Shown here one piece after another: positions 12,751-26,023 of a stretch of DNA of 64,000 nucleotides; position 1 is the stretch's first letter; each line of letters starts with the position of its first letter. The notes beneath the pieces are model-generated. The model saw only the letters and a list, made by a program, of their open reading frames with translations. It ran no database searches and had not been told where the DNA came from. The translations under genes were made by a program, and so were the position numbers. This stretch comes from Hybos culiciformis (taxonomy: Eukaryota; Arthropoda; Insecta; Diptera; Hybotidae), in contig OZ023273.1 in NCBI GenBank assembly GCA_964007475.1, positions 112,267,812-112,331,811 on the forward strand, written 5' to 3'.

Positions 12751-15732
12751 CTATAAATAAAAAAAAAAAAATATTCAAATAAAAATTATTTAATTGTATA
12801 TTTTTTTAGTATATTATGTAATGTAAGAGAATATGTATTTTTCTCATACTATATACATATAATTACATTATATTAAACATAATAATAAAAAGAATCCAAA
12901 AAGAAGTTCTTGTACCACTAATGGGACATTTAGTTTTTATCTTTTTTATTATATGAATTTATTACAATAATATGATAACTTTAAGCAGATTTTTTTGTCT
13001 ATGCTTCTTTTTATTGTCTGGACATAAGTTGCTAAGTCTGAATTTAGTGCCATCGTTCGGTAATATTAACAATTTAATGATATTATATCTGTGTCATCTT
13101 TGTGATATTGTTGTTGTATATTAAGCAAAAGATAATTACATAATATTCGATTACTAAAGTACATAATTAAAAGTTTTTTTAAAAGTATCGTAACAAAAAA
13201 TTCAGCTGATGGATTTATATGTTAATAACAACGCATAAAATTTATATTAAATGACACAGTATGGCAGAGTAATTTTCTTATTTTTCAATTTTATGAGACA
13301 TTGAAGGATTATAAAAATATTTTTGTGTAATTTTGTTATTAAAAAAAAAAATTTTTAATTTTCTAAATGCATTTAAGAATATAATATTGTATATACACAC
13401 ATTATATTCCATTAAGGAACAAAATTTTTTTTAATATATTAAATTGGTCTTTTCAAGAAAGTCAATTGAATGTGAAAAAGCTAAAAACAATATTTACTTT
13501 TTCTTTTATTTAAAAAAAAAAAAATTCATTTTCTTTCTTCAAGCTAATTTTCATAGAAGATATAAAAAGTGACGATATAAATTTTTTTATTTAAATCTTC
13601 TTATTTAATATTAAAAACGTTTTTTTTTTTTTTTTTTATTTCTAAAGTATAATATTAAGATATTTTATTAAAAAATTTTATAACTTGTCATTTTGTTTTA
13701 TTTTTTTTATATAAAGTATATTATATTTTATGTAAAAAAAAATTAATAATTCCATATTTATCTTCTCGTTTTACTTTTTATTTTTTGCCAAAAATGGTAA
13801 ATAATTTAATTCAAAAGAATATCAAAAATGACGCACAAAACATTGTATGTGTATAATTAAACTGGCTGTCAGGATGAATTATTTTATATGATGGTTTCAT
13901 ATGTTGTCTACTAAACATAAAAAAAAAATATATATAATTTTTTTTTTTTTAACATAAACCATTTGCCATAAAAAATATTAAAATTAGAAAATGTTTCCAA
14001 AATGTACATTATGATAATAATAAAAATAATTTTTAAATGAAAAATGTTTTTTAAGGAGTTTTTGGAATTTTCTGAAATTTTTCAAATGGTAGAGAATATT
14101 AAATAAAAATTTATATGTATTTGTATTTATATATGAGTAAGCATGAATATACGTATATTACGTTATACGTATAATGTGTGTCTATAAAAAAAGAAGTGAA
14201 TTTGAAAAGCATATGGTACCTGCGAAATAAACGCGTGTACTGATTATTTGATAAATATATATAACATTGAATTTTATTTTAAGTGTGCAGTTGACAGTAC
14301 ACTACTGTACTTACTATTAATAGATACATTGTTCTGTAGAGGACAAACCAAAATTTATTCACAATAAATGTACTTGCACAGATTTTATTTGACATATTTA
14401 ATTGTATTGTAAATTAGGATTGTGGCTACGGTAGTTAGAGACTAATAAAATAAAACTCATTTACGGAAATTTTTTGACTATATTATTATTTCAATTTATT
14501 TTCTTTAGAAATTTATGTATTTTCATAAAATATTTACTATATCTTCAAAACTACAAGCAAACAATTTTAAATACTTGTTTATTTAATAGAATTAGCTACG
14601 ATAGATTGTAGTCATTTCCTTTTTCAAGCCTGCCAAAAAGAATATATTGTTCAAAACCCAGAATTAAACTCATTTAGATCTCAAAATAAATTAACGTAAA
14701 ATATCTGTACTCACTATGTTATGTAAAATGTACAATTCTACACACACTGTGGTTTTCTTTTAAAATTCTTAACAAAGTAAATTATAACAATTTTTATATT
14801 TAATATTATATATTGCTTAAAAAAAATATTTCTAATATTAGAACAAAAAAAATGAAAAAAAAAACATTATAAAATAATAATAATTTTCTTTTATTTTTCT
14901 CCATCGTTGAAGACATTTAAACGCCTAGATACCTATTTTCTACCTATACTAACATATGTATACGAATATATTTTACATTCTGGCAATATTGAAAATATTT
15001 TTCTAAAAAAAAAAAATATTTGTTAGAAATATAAAATAATAATAATAATAATAATAATGATATCCCTAAAAGCAAATAAATGTTAAAATAAAAAATAGCT
15101 AATGCTAGCAAAATTATTCATGATTCAAGCTTTTTTTTTTTTTTCCACATATATTCTCATTGTAAATTCGCACCCAAGTACATTATGATATCTAGTGTAT
15201 ATAATTTTTTTTTCTTTTACATAGAGATAGTTATATATATATAATGTGTATACATAAAGTTGTAGATAGTTGAATATACATAATATCTTTTGAGCAAAAC
15301 AGCCCGAAAAATTTCACGAAATTATTATGTTCAAGGAAAATATAATAAAAAAAAGAACAAAGATTTACTTTAAAGTACATATTTCCATGATGCTCAAATG
15401 TTCATGTTGTAAACATTAAAAATGTATAATATGAATTTATGAAAAAAAAGAATAAGTAAGAAAAAAATCTGCAATATGTATTTCCATATTACAATTTTCT
15501 TTTTTTTCCCATATATTCTACCACATCATTACACAGAAAAAAATTTGCTCGTACTAATAACTAAATAATTCGTTAAAATCAACGAAAAATTCGTTATTTT
15601 GGCTACAACGAACATTTCGTTAAAAAAAGCTCGTAGTTCGTTAAAAAAGTTCGTTATACCCCAAAACCAAAAACCTTTCAAATTCTTCAGCAAAAACACC
15701 GCAAATACGAAAGAAAAAATTTACTAGACTAC

Positions 15733-15977
15733 ATTTTTTTTTTATTTATTTAATTTTTTATTTATTTCTTTTTTATTTTTTTATTTTTTTTTTCTTTTTT
15801 TTATTTATTTTTTTATTTTATTTTTTTTTTTTTTTTAATTTTTTTTTATTTTTTTTAATTATTTTTTTTTTTTTTATTTATTTTTTTTTTTTTATTTTAT
15901 TTATTTTTTTATTTATTAATTTTTTTTATTTATTTTTAAAATTTTTTTATTTAATTTTTTTTTAATAATTTTTTTTA
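15733..15977. repeat. 245-bp T-rich low-complexity tract (A-rich on minus)
   Basis: Almost pure T with scattered A on the plus strand. Read on the minus strand it directly follows the tRNA-like segment, in the position an A-rich SINE tail would take. Confidence 0.85.
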
Positions 15978-16046
15978 TGCCCGCTTGTGGCTTCGAACCC
16001 CTGTCCTAAACATTGCAATCCATCAACTCTGCCACTGAGCTATGAA
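15978..16046 (-). other. tRNA-like (pol III promoter-like) sequence inside a MITE
   Basis: On the minus strand it has an A box, TAGCTCAGTGG (16032-16042), followed by AGAG, and a B box, GGTTCGAAGCC (15989-15999), one base off consensus. The spacing between them is like that of a tRNA. The acceptor ends and T stem do not pair properly, so it is not a working tRNA gene. Derivation from a tRNA, or a tRNA-derived SINE head, is inferred. Confidence 0.7.
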
Positions 16047-17013
16047 CTAAATTTACGGCAATGTGTAAAATGAAAAAATATAAGTTCTGTATGGATTGAA
16101 ATTTTTGTTTCCCGTATTTAACGATAACGAACTTTTTTAACGAGTACTAAAAATGAAAAAAAAGGTTCGTAATAGAAAATAAACGAAATTTACGTTACAA
16201 AAACGTATTTATTCATTATTTTTCGTTATCTTAACGAGAATGTCATTAACGAACTTTTTTGACGTAATGAGTACGAGTAAATTTTTTTCTGTGTATGGAA
16301 GGAAATGTATTATTACCATAAATTTTTCAAAAAAGACAATTTTTTTTTTTTTAAATATACGAGAATTTTTTACTACTATGGCGCCGCGCCGCTTTAGATT
16401 TTACATTGGAATTTTCTTTAAAAAATTTAAAATATAAATTGCATTATTATGTTTCACATATAAAGTATATACAGTTTTATGAATGAAAATTGTTTACCAC
16501 TTATTACGCCTACATTTTTGGTACATGTATATTTATACTTTTGAATGCATGAACACTTTTGAATATTATATATAAATTAAGATTTAAAATTTTGTTTTTT
16601 TTTACTTAAATATTAAATGAAAATATAAGATGATAATAATTAACTGTCTATCTATAAGCATATGAAAAGCATTAAAGTTTAAGGATCTAATTACATACTA
16701 AAAAAAAAAATGTATATAAGATAAAATAAGATTTTTGGCGCCAAGTTAAATGATTTAATGTAGTCACTTCAAGTTATCTTCATTTTAATGTTAGTATTCT
16801 TGAATAAAATCACAAATATAAAAATAAATGATCTAATTACGTACATAAAAGTATATTATATAAATATTAGCCATAAAACTGTGTTTATATCGTAGATGAA
16901 ATATTTATTCAAATAGAAAAAAAAATACTTTATAATAAAATTTAAATTTAATTATTTATACATTTTATAATAATAATAAAATTTTTTGTATTCCGTTTAG
17001 CTATTCAATTTGT

Positions 17014-17014
17014 T

Positions 17015-17070
<56 letters not shown>
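17014..17070. repeat. (TA)n microsatellite
   Basis: About 57 bp of alternating TA with one TG interruption. Similar but shorter TA tracts occur at 5472-5507 and 53868-53884. Confidence 0.95.
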
Positions 17071-17072
<2 letters not shown>

Positions 17073-17590
17073 AATAAATAATGTTTATTTATGCAGTTTT
17101 AGTTTTATAATGAAATAATATTTGTGGTAGTTTATTGTTTTAAATTAAATTTATCTAAAATGTAATGTGGCTTAAATATTTATAAATACAACAGATTAAT
17201 AATGATTGGTTGTTATAAGAGAATTATTATGTTATAAAATTTATAATTTTATTAAAATGATTATGAAACTAAAATGAACTAATTTTTTATATATATTCGA
17301 GTATATAAATAATAAATACAATATTTTATTATTGCCTATAATAAAAAAAAAACAAGAAAAGCAATTTAGAAATAGAAACAATGTGAAAATTGAGTGTTTT
17401 TCAATTGAATGAAAACATATAATTAAAGAAATTAATATTCGACAATAAAAAGATAAATAAATATAAATTAATTTTGTTTTCCACTTCTGGTAATATTGTG
17501 TTATTTATTTATTATTCTTCGATTTTTATTACATTTAAATAAAAAAAAAACGAATATCATTGAAAATCCATTTATCAAGTAAGAACCATA

Positions 17591-18002
17591 CACTGTAAAA
17601 AATAATGTAAAATTACACAAAACTTTACACTGCTAGCCACGTAAATTTACAGTATCTACCAGGTAAGATTTTGTTCATTGAATATTACAGAATTTTACGT
17701 TACAATATTACACAAATTCTGCAAATTTACTGAATTTTTTGTAATTTTGCAAATCAAACAGAGTTTTTACACAAATTTCTATTAAAATTACATAGATTCT
17801 GGAAAAGTAATATGTATTTTTAGTAAATAAAGTAAAACTAGATGGTTTTGGTGTCTAAAACTACATTCTGTAAAACTGTAAAAGTACAAACCAGGTGAAA
17901 ATTTACATTTTGGAAAAACAAAATGTAATAGTTCATGAATTATCGTTGGATAGAAAAAACCAACGATAAGTCATGTGAAATTACTAAAAATTTTTACCAG
18001 TG
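17591..18002. mobile_element. TA-flanked MITE (412 bp) with an internal hairpin
   Basis: The termini are CACTGTAAAAAAT on the left and the inverse of CACTGGTAAAAATTT on the right, with TA on both sides. TTAC/GTAA motifs recur throughout. Near the right end (17940-17969) a perfect 10-bp stem, TTATCGTTGG with CCAACGATAA, encloses a 10-nt loop. No coding sequence is present. Confidence 0.7.
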
Positions 18003-19065
18003 TACAGTAATTACATTAAGTCAGAGAAATTTTGAGGCAGATGAACTCAACATAAAAAATATGGTTATATAATCATTTAATTTAAAACAAAAATTGAAGT
18101 ATTTTACTTAAAAAACAACTCTTGACAAACATTATTTGAAAAAATTTAAGTATATTACTTAAAAACAATTCTTGTCAAGTTGTCAAACGTTATTTGCTTT
18201 GCACACACTATGACAATGTCCATAAAATTGCACAAGAAGGAAAAATCTCCATACATTTTTTATTTTAAGCCGTTAACAAATTTTCTACTTGTGTGTCATG
18301 CTGTCTTGTTCTTGTTACTAAATTCAATTTAAACGATATTGAGAAAATTGAGTTTTATATGTATGAATACGTATAAAACTTATAAAATCATTTCAAAAAT
18401 ATGGTTAATTTTCCCAAAAAAAAAAAATCCATTTAATTAATAATATACTTAATTAAATCATAAATTATTTATTTAGCCTTTTTTGTTATAAAATTTCATT
18501 TGACCCAAAAACAAACTATTATAAATAAACTATATATTATTAAACAGAAGGAAAATTACTAAACATTATTGTGAATTTAAGGAAAATTTTTAAAAATTTC
18601 CTTTCAAAACAATAAGATGAGAAACTTATCTTCTCCAAAGTTTTTCTATTTTATATTTTTTTTAACAGATATTTTTACAAAAACAAGGTTTCATTAAACA
18701 AAATATATAAATTAGTTAAAATATTAAACTATCTTACATATTATAATATTTGTGTTTTTTGTATATTTTAAATAAGACTTTGTATAACAGCTTTATTATG
18801 ATTTTTTTTGAAGTAAACAAACTTTATATAAAAATTTCGGTTAAGCGTAATAGACCCTTTAAATTTTGTAATATTTTTAACATCGAAATCATCAATTGAA
18901 TTTTATCGAAGAACTTTACAAATTTACTGAGTTGATTGCGCAGATTTGTATTTTCTTATCTAAAATTTTATGCCAAAATTTACATAATAAAAAAATGGAT
19001 TCATTTCATTTTGAAAGTTGAAACTATAATATTTAATATTTCAAATTAAAAAAAAAAAAACTTAC

Positions 19066-19168
19066 CTTCACACATTTTTCCAGTGTAACCAGCTCGACAA
19101 GCACAATAAAATGATTCGCCACTATTCCAACAAGTACCACCATTTGCGCAAACATTGATGTTGCACTG
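19066..19168 (-). CDS. Exon: EGF7, the membrane-proximal EGF repeat
   Basis: This 103-nt exon encodes residues 371-404 plus one base. Cysteines at 372, 377, 383, 392, 394 and 403 give a compact EGF of the ANGGTC...GYTGKMC type, typical of Notch and Delta family repeats. The acceptor is TTTTTCAG and the donor GTAAGT. This is the last disulphide-rich module before the stalk. Confidence 0.92.
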
Positions 19169-21535
19169 CTGAAAAATTGATTTTTTATGCATGAATTTTA
19201 TAAAATTAAAAACAAATAAAAAATACAAAATAAAAAATTATATAATTCTACATATTTTTCTAGTTTCTAGAACATTAAACGCTTTTAGTTCACTGCATTA
19301 TAAATTCGAATATTTTCGGTGAATTATTTTTATGGTGATAAACATCTGGAATTAATTTTTTTTTTAGATAATGTTGACACTACCACTATATATAATATTT
19401 ATGTTTCTTGCATTTTGTATTTTAAAATTAAAATTACGAAAAAAAAAAATAGTAAAAAATAAAATAAAAATAGTAGAAGAATGTATTTTTCTATTATGGA
19501 TATTGCATCATCTATGCAAACAAAAAAGGCATACATGTACATAAAAAAAAAGGAAGAATTTGAATTATATTAAATGTTTTATTTTCAATTTGCTTATGTA
19601 TAAAAATAAACAAAAAAAAAATTAAAAAGCAGGATTCTAATAAAATTTTCAAAATTGCATTACAAAGAAGAAAAAAAATAACATGTACACTTCTTTTTTT
19701 GCCGGGTAACAATTTGCAGTTTGTGTCATTTTATAATTTTTAGTACTAATTTATTACAAATGCCAAACATTATAAATTACCTAATATAATATATAATTCT
19801 TTGAATTTTGTTATTTCTTTCTTAATTTATGAAAAATTAGATCTCAAATATATAAAGACTTTTAAAGTACACATTTAGTTTAAAGGATACTAAATTATGA
19901 TTGCTGGTTATTAATTGTTGTTTATCTACAAAAAAAACATTCCCTTCCCCATTTGAAAAAATAAAAATTTTAAAATTTTATTCATAAAATTTAAGTTCTG
20001 AGAATTTATAAAAAAATAAATTCAAGAATTCTATTCATAAAATTTAAGTTCCCAGAATTTTTTAAATAAATATTCTTCTCATTCTTGTTAATATTCTTTC
20101 TTTTTTTTTTTAATACCAACGTTAATATGTTCAACAATAATTTCAATCTTCAGGCCATGTTAAGCTCAAAATATCAGCTTAAGTAAATAATTAAGAATAA
20201 ATATTTATAGAAATATAACTCACAAGTCAGAAGTAAAAATATATTCAAATTTCGTAGAATTTATTAAATAAAGAAATTTTATTTGACATATTACTATTTC
20301 GCACTGGTAATTTTCAAAAATTAATTTAAATTTAAATAATTTCGTAAGTAAATTCATGAATATTTTTTTGAAGTGTTTAGGTAAAAGTTTATAAAAAAAT
20401 TCAGAATTCAGAATTCAGGTATCTACTTTTGGAATTATACAAAATATTATAATTATTTGTGGACCGTAATGAACTATTAGGATAATAAGGATTAGCGCTT
20501 ATGTGAAAAGGCGGCAAGATTTATATGTCTGATTAAAAACTATCTTTAAAAAATAATTTATCTATGTATTTTTTGTTATTTGAAATAACTTTTAGAACAA
20601 ATTTAATCTAATGTTAAAAATTACTTTGTGCGAACTACTTTATTTGTATAATATTATAATATTTTTAAAATTTTAATAAAATAAGAGATAAATATTTTGA
20701 CATAAATATGAATCTGCATATTAAAAAAAAAATTAAATAATCTCTGCTAGGTGTCATATTCTAAATTTTAATATAAGGAATTTCTATATTAAAAAATAAA
20801 CAACATCTTGGTGAAATGAGAAAATTCGTTTTACAATTTAGAAACGAAAATTAAATTATAATTCAGAAAATTAAGAACAGCACCGTTTTATTAACATCAA
20901 TTTTTTATTTAGAAATAATGCATAAGAAAATGTAGATAATTCGATAATTTTGCACACTATCAGAATTATTTTTCAACAAAAAAATGTTCAATAAAATAAA
21001 AAGTTCAACAATAATAATGTGTTTTTTATTTTTGCAAATATAAATTGAGCTCTACATGAATTGTATAATGTAACAATAACATAATAATGCAAGGATAATG
21101 CAGTATAAATAATAAAATATAATCAATGTAATTGATCGAAAACTTTTTTATATATTTTTTTTAATATATACATTCTTTATTTTGAAAACTATTATTCTGT
21201 AATTTTTTTTTTTCTTTGTCTCAATTTAATTTAAAAAGTTTTTGTATCAAGAATTTTATTTCAATTGAAATTGTTCAACATTTTATAATGTCCAGAATTA
21301 TAAAAAACCATAAGAATTTCGATTTTTATTTTTGTTACATTTTTTAATTTTTTAAAACACAATTTTTTATGTAAGTACAAAAAGAATAAAGTTATTTTTA
21401 ATCAAATCAAAGATTCGATTATCCTTACTATTAAGTTCTAATGAAATTTTTTTTCAAAAATGTTCTATACTATTATATTAATTGCTCTTTCATTGAAATT
21501 ATAAATTTTAGCAAACTATTTTCTATTCCACTCAC
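19169..21535 (-). other. Intron 7 (2.4 kb, phase 0)
   Basis: AT-rich sequence between the EGF6 and EGF7 exons. A short direct duplication around 19975-20060 repeats a motif of the form ATTCATAAAATTTAAGTT. No genes or clear mobile elements are seen. Confidence 0.75.
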
Positions 21536-21658
21536 CATTCTTGGTAATTGGTTACAGCCAGATGAATCTCTTTCGCCTGGACATTCACAGGCATAGTCGT
21601 TTTCATGATTTATGCACTGTTGGCCAACTGGGCACGGTTCATTGGCACAAAAATCAAT
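21536..21658 (-). CDS. Exon: EGF6
   Basis: This 123-nt exon encodes residues 330-370 with phase 0 at both ends, so the module is cleanly removable or duplicable. Cysteines stand at 333, 338, 344, 353, 355 and 364. The last loop is atypical: it lacks the usual Gly-Tyr/Phe-x-Gly turn and reads PGERDSSGC. The acceptor is ATGTAG and the donor GTGAGT. Skipping this exon would keep the reading frame, so alternative use is possible but not shown. Confidence 0.9.
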
Positions 21659-21786
21659 CTACATATGAAATAGAATAATAAATGTTTGCATATAGTCAAG
21701 CTAACTAGAGTTTTAGAAGTGGGATTTTTCTTTCAAGATTTAGAGAGTCATTCTGAAAGCCTTTTTTTCAAAAATAAACTATTCAC
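21659..21786 (-). other. Intron 6 (128 bp, phase 0)
   Basis: The shortest intron of the gene by more than tenfold, with GTGAAT donor and ATGTAG acceptor. It has no visible inserted sequence. All other introns exceed 1.3 kb. Confidence 0.85.
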
Positions 21787-21929
21787 CTTAATTTGACATC
21801 GACTTCCCATGTAACCTTTTGTACATTTACAATCAAAACTTCCTATTTGATCGATACATTCACCCCTGTTGAGACATGGATTTGATTCACATTCATTGTA
21901 CTCAAAATCACACAGCTCACCAGCAAATC
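21787..21929 (-). CDS. Exon: end of EGF4 and complete EGF5
   Basis: This 143-nt exon encodes residues 282-329 and ends in phase 0. It gives the last loop of EGF4 (Cys288), then EGF5 with Cys295, 300, 306, 315, 317 and 326. EGF5 begins with a NEC motif and has C-x-D-x4-F-x-C between 306 and 315, so it is another probable calcium-binding, hydroxylatable repeat. The acceptor is TTTCCAG and the donor GTGAAT. Only 128 bp of intron separate it from the next exon, by far the smallest gap in the gene. Confidence 0.92.
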
Positions 21930-23892
21930 CTGGAAATATCAAAATAAAAATCAATAATATATGTATAAAAAAAAATTCTGAAAAATTTATTGAGAAAAGA
22001 TATAATAGGATTAAACCACTCTCAACTGAAAGGATATTTGTCATAACAAAATTCTTAAATTAACTATACATTTGTGTCCAGGGACTTGATAGCTTTTTTT
22101 TTTATCACAATATGAATTTAAATTTGTACAAAACTACATTTATTTTTGGCCATCAACAAAATTCTATAGATAAAATATCTACAGACATAATATATAATAT
22201 ATCGATGTATGTTTGTTTCGAGTTTTTAAATTAAAAAAAATAAAAAAGAATTATTTTTTGTGTTCAATATAAAAAGAGGTCATAAAATATTTTGTTATAC
22301 GATGGTGATGTTAAAAATATGTTCTTGAAATTTAAATTTTCAATACGATATATTGTGTACATATCAAAGAATTTTTTTTATTATTTTCAAATATTAAAAA
22401 ACAAAAATTTTATTTTGTGAGATTTTTGGGAATACATTATCTCAATTTTTACATATAAACAAGATGTCAATAATTTATTAACTTTTTGGATTATTATTAT
22501 TATTATTATATTTATATATATTTTTAAAACAATAAAAGAATAAATAAACTGCAACTATGTTGCTTCGTTTTCAAACAGAATATGTAAAATATATTTTTCA
22601 ATAATCAAATTTGTACACATAAGTTTTTGTTGCGTATAGTTAGTATAGTCATCTGGTAGCAATTAAAGTTGTTCTGTAGCACCTTTGACAGCGACCTAAG
22701 AAATTTGACTTATATCTATGCGGCCCAATTCTAATTTCTACCTTAATAGCAAAGTTTATTTTTCTTTTAAAATTGAATAATTTAAGAGGAAAAATATTCT
22801 CTTAAAGATTATGTAAAAAAAAATTTTTTCCCAAAAATACTTCTTCTTATATACATATAATTACTAAGTTAGAAAATTAAAAACACACCACAGGAATTGA
22901 AAATATATATGATTATTTGAAATATATATATTTATTTATTTAATGATTATTTTCCTTAAAGGAAATAATGATATTTATCTACCATAAAATAGTAAACAAA
23001 CCGCAAAATCAAAGATGTATGTATTATGAAAGTAGTTATTAAATTTCGTAGATTTTAATATATTGTAGATGTAGAATATATGTAGGTATATTAATTGAAA
23101 GGATATTGTAATTTTAAATAAGTAAAAAAAAAAATTAAATTCATTTCCGTAAGCAATTAAAGAAAACTTGTGAATAAAAACAGTATATTATGAAGTTCTA
23201 CTATTTATATAGGTAAAATAGAAGTTAAATAACTTACAAGAACATGCATATAGAAAATATAGAATATATGTATATGTATATACATATATAAAACTATTGT
23301 TATATTGCTTAAATTGAAAAAAAAAACTTTAAGGATCCTCAGAAATCCTTAGATGTAGTATTTTTAGGGACACATCTTACGATGGTATGTATATCTCTTA
23401 AATGTACATATTTGAAATAAAAATTGTTCAAATTTTTCAATCTCTAAAAAAATACAGAACTAAATTCGGTCTATTATAAATTTGTTTTTTTATTTTTTTT
23501 ATTTATATATTCATCATGTTTCATGAAAACTCTATTGTCAAACTAATAATTGTATTAACGGACTGAAGGATATTTTGAATCTATATTGAATTTTTTCTTT
23601 TTTATGTGATATGACCTGAAAAACAAATTTTCTCACAATATGAAGCAACAAATCTAATCCAAATTTGAAATGAAAAGAATTAATCATTCAACGTTCAGAT
23701 GATACAATTTATTTGTAGTGAAAGATCTGATGAACTATTTTTCTTAACAAACATAACGAAACAATTTTATTAAGGCCCTTATGTGCGAATAATTCTTCTG
23801 TATGTACAAATGTAACACTATAATTATTGTTTCCTCTAATTTTTTAAAGAAAAAGATTTGGAAAACGAGTAGGTGACTTAAAGTCAAGTGAC

Positions 23893-23987
23893 ATAAAGTC
23901 AAGTGGACCTTATGTCCATTTCAAAACGACATAAAGTTAATTGATTTATGTCGTTTTTGAAATGGACATAAGATCACTTGACTTTAT
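23893..23987. repeat. Near-perfect 95-bp palindrome
   Basis: The left half carries AAAGTCAAGTGGACCTTATG and TCCATTTCAAAACGACATAA; the right half carries their complements in reverse order with a few mismatches. Further AAGTCAAG motifs lie just outside. This may be a very small foldback MITE; no TSD was recognised. Confidence 0.85.
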
Positions 23988-25645
23988 ATTTGTTTTTAAT
24001 GTGATTTTAAGTCAAAATTTTTTTCAATGAAAAAGGACATAGGGTCAATATACCGCAATTATGGAAATAAAAATTCGGTTTTTATTTTATGATTATTAAA
24101 TTCTGTATATATATCAAAAACTTACAGAAATGTTTGCAAGAAATAAATTCACCACAAAAAATTTAGAAAAAATCGGCCACCGTTTTATTATATAGATTAG
24201 AATTTTCCAACCAATCTTTAATTATATACTTATCGTATAGATGTTGTTTTTTTTAATTTGAGAATCAATTTTTCAAATTCTCCTTTAACTTTATAAAAAT
24301 TTATACTAAACTGTCAACTTTTCGAAAAGAACTAAAGAAATATGAAAAAATTTTCTCGAACTTAAACCCCTAAGATAGGTGTACGATCTTATTATGTTAT
24401 ACTTGGGGAATAGATATTATTTTTGTAAAAAATATGAATCTTGATTGATTTATAGAGTAACCTATCAATAATGCCAATTTTCGATAATAACCTTAACACT
24501 ATAAATTTTTATTGGCTCCAATTCTACAAAGCATAATATATTTTTTTGACTTTTATTTGATTTATTTCAATCAACAAGGAAAATTAAAAAAAAAACGAAA
24601 ATATAATGAAAAAGATAAAGTTTTTTCTTTCCAAAAACTTTACTAAGTCTCTTGAGACGAAATCATAATGTTGATCTTTTCTTGCGATTTATTAGAAATA
24701 TAAAAAAATTAATTGAAATTATCAAGTTAAATGACAAGAAAAATCCTTATTTATAAGTGATCAAAAGTGTCAAGAAAGTTTTTTTTTTTCCTATACTTAG
24801 TACATTCGTATTACTTATATTCGTATGATATAAAGCTGCCAAATTATATTATATATGTTTTAATGTAGAATTAATTGTCCAACAATAATTATGTTTTCGT
24901 TATCAGAAATATGTCAATCACTATAAGAGAAAAATCTTAAGTTAAAACATTGACATTGAGTCAATTTTTTCGATAACGTTACCCCTACATATAATTCGTA
25001 ATTAAATGGAAATTATATATTCATACAATTTTAATCAAATTTTAGTAATGTGCTTTAAAGTGTTCATTATTTAATTTATTTGTGATTTTTACAACATACT
25101 TATATTTCCAAATTTATCAATTTACTATTATTATTATCAATGAATAACATTAGGTGCAATAATGTAGTAATATAACAAATAGGGCTAAATTGAAAATAAA
25201 AAATTGATAGAATAATAATAAAAATAAATTGTAATAAATATTTTAAGCTTTTAAAACATTTTTTTCAATTCAAAGTTGAACAAAAAAAAGAAAATTTTCA
25301 ACTTTTTTATTATTAAAACAAAAAAAAAAAAATAAAAATTTCCGACCCAATAAATATATATCCCTTTTTCTGACTTTTTCAGTTGAGAAATCAAATTCAA
25401 TTACGTTATGTTTTTATTTTTACACTCTACAAGGATTAATATGTTGGCAAAAACAAAAAATTGTTTTTTTTATGGATTACAAAATATGTAAATTTTCCTA
25501 TACAAAATTCATGGCTTGAATATCAATTTGAAAGTAGGTAAATGAATTTACACATATGGAAATATTAACAAAAAAATTATATTAAACAATATGGATCTGA
25601 TGTAATTTTAGGATCGCATTATTTAATCCCTCCGCTAATTTGTCT

Positions 25646-26023
25646 TTAGATCACATAGTATAGTATGTAATTTAAATTTGTTTTATACAACCTTAAGTAG
25701 GAGTTATAAGCGACTTTGATGTTGTCCAGTTGACTAAAAAGCCACATATATAATTTCAAATAAACTGGCAATTCACTTGAAAATAAAATATTAACATTGA
25801 ATTTTACTGACGTAACTAGAATAATGCAGATAAAGTTTATTGCTATTGAATTACGGAAACCACATAATATATACATTTTTACCATATAGGAATTTTTCTT
25901 CATAGTTATAAATGGAAAAAGATAATAATAAAAAAAAAAAAACTGCAATGATTTTAATTGAAAAGCGGAAAATAAATTGTTATACCTCATTATATTTTCA
26001 TTTTGAAGTATTTTAAATTGCAC
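25646..26023 (-). other. Orphan open frame of 125 codons, intronic, unrecognised
   Basis: The frame opens at a GTG; the first ATG is at codon 12. The translation has hydrophobic stretches and aromatic runs with a poly-Phe region from an A-run. No known domain is recognised and no splice or promoter context was found. Its length is unusual for DNA this AT-rich, so a decayed gene fragment is possible, but chance is equally acceptable. Confidence 0.15.

Larger units (their letters stand above)
15532..16293. mobile_element. TA-flanked MITE (762 bp) carrying a tRNA-like module
   Basis: The left end CACAGAAAAAAATTTGCTCG is matched at the right by the inverse of CACAGAAAAAAATTTACTCG, and both ends are flanked by TA, as expected for Tc1/mariner-type target choice. 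Subterminal regions are full of CGTTA/TTCGTT motifs. The interior has a T-rich tract (15733-15977) next to a tRNA-like sequence (15978-16046, minus). No transposase is encoded. An apparent plus-strand open frame at 16240-16437 crosses the right end and is not a gene. Confidence 0.8.
12751..19065 (-). other. Intron 8 (6.3 kb, phase 1)
   Basis: This intron separates EGF7 from the stalk/TM exon. It contains a TA-flanked MITE with a tRNA-like segment (15532-16293), a second TA-flanked MITE (17591-18002) and a long (TA)n microsatellite (17014-17070). The rest is AT-rich with A/T runs and no supportable coding sequence. Confidence 0.8.

Noticed and set aside
12500..12778. Free-standing 92-residue membrane protein
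   Set aside because: It is the stalk/TM exon read through both splice sites into A/T-rich intron.
15978..16046. Functional tRNA gene
   Set aside because: A and B boxes are present but acceptor and T stems do not pair, so it is only tRNA-like.
21748..22044. 98-residue secreted EGF protein starting with a leader-like sequence
   Set aside because: The hydrophobic start is translated intron; the EGF part is an exon beginning at 21929 after a TTTCCAG acceptor.
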